The position numbers were made by a program, and so were the translations under genes. A stretch of DNA of 13,034 nt from Hyphomicrobiales bacterium (GTDB lineage: Bacteria; Pseudomonadota; Alphaproteobacteria; Rhizobiales; Aestuariivirgaceae). Below, one piece after another: positions 13,019-13,034 of this stretch (within the stretch, counting starts at the first letter, position 1; each line of letters begins with the position of its first letter). The DNA is taken from contig JALSNA010000207.1 of the NCBI GenBank assembly GCA_026987255.1, forward strand, positions 1 through 13,034, written 5' to 3'. The notes under the pieces were generated by a model. The model searched no databases. It saw only the letters and a list, made by a program, of their open reading frames with translations, and had not been told where the DNA came from.

Positions 13019-13034
13019 ACCACAGCACGCCAGC

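Overview
This window is GC-rich bacterial chromosome and almost certainly alphaproteobacterial. The diagnostic genes are divK and pleD side by side, an EipB/DUF1849 envelope protein, DUF3572, DUF983, a DinB with an N-terminal zinc ribbon, and perfect CtrA-type boxes (TTAA-N7-TTAA). The backbone order rnr - DUF983 - Nudix - rpmG - pleD - divK - DUF3572 - dinB follows, from memory, a gene neighbourhood common in Alphaproteobacteria. I cannot name the genus from sequence alone.

Left part (1-2505): the 3' end of rnr (RNase R), a DUF983 zinc-ribbon membrane protein, an opposite-strand Flp-type pilin with an unusual proline-rich tail, and a NUDT19-like Nudix hydrolase. Middle left (2506-3549): a gene-poor stretch holding only rpmG (55 aa, ribosomal protein L33). 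It contains three copies (A, B, C) of a palindromic intergenic repeat, a probable rpmG promoter and terminator, a strong hairpin with a T-run on the minus strand, and the pleD terminator. Minus strand 3550-5347: divK-pleD, separated by one base, a phospho-relay regulator plus diguanylate cyclase pair of the cell-cycle/polarity network, with a good sigma70-like promoter upstream.

Right part, plus strand: DUF3572 - HAD hydrolase - ROK fructokinase - dinB (5574-8735), a tightly packed, mostly overlapping operon. Convergent to it lies eipB (minus). Divergent from eipB is a second packed operon (9622-12571): D-2-hydroxyacid dehydrogenase - RidA - glycerophosphodiester phosphodiesterase - HIT protein - small two-TM protein that starts with TTG. 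The end of the window holds a 48-50 aa single-TM protein on the minus strand, a perfect CtrA box upstream of it, a fourth copy (D) of the palindromic repeat, and a second perfect CtrA box facing off the right edge.

Most notable: (i) a four-copy palindromic repeat family with a fixed-orientation tail but a central loop found in both orientations (A and D versus B and C), a perfect 26-bp stem in B and paired stem changes in D; (ii) two perfect CtrA boxes around copy D, one placed to control an otherwise unremarked small membrane protein; (iii) a solitary Flp pilin with a Pro/Lys-rich tail inserted in a conserved housekeeping neighbourhood.
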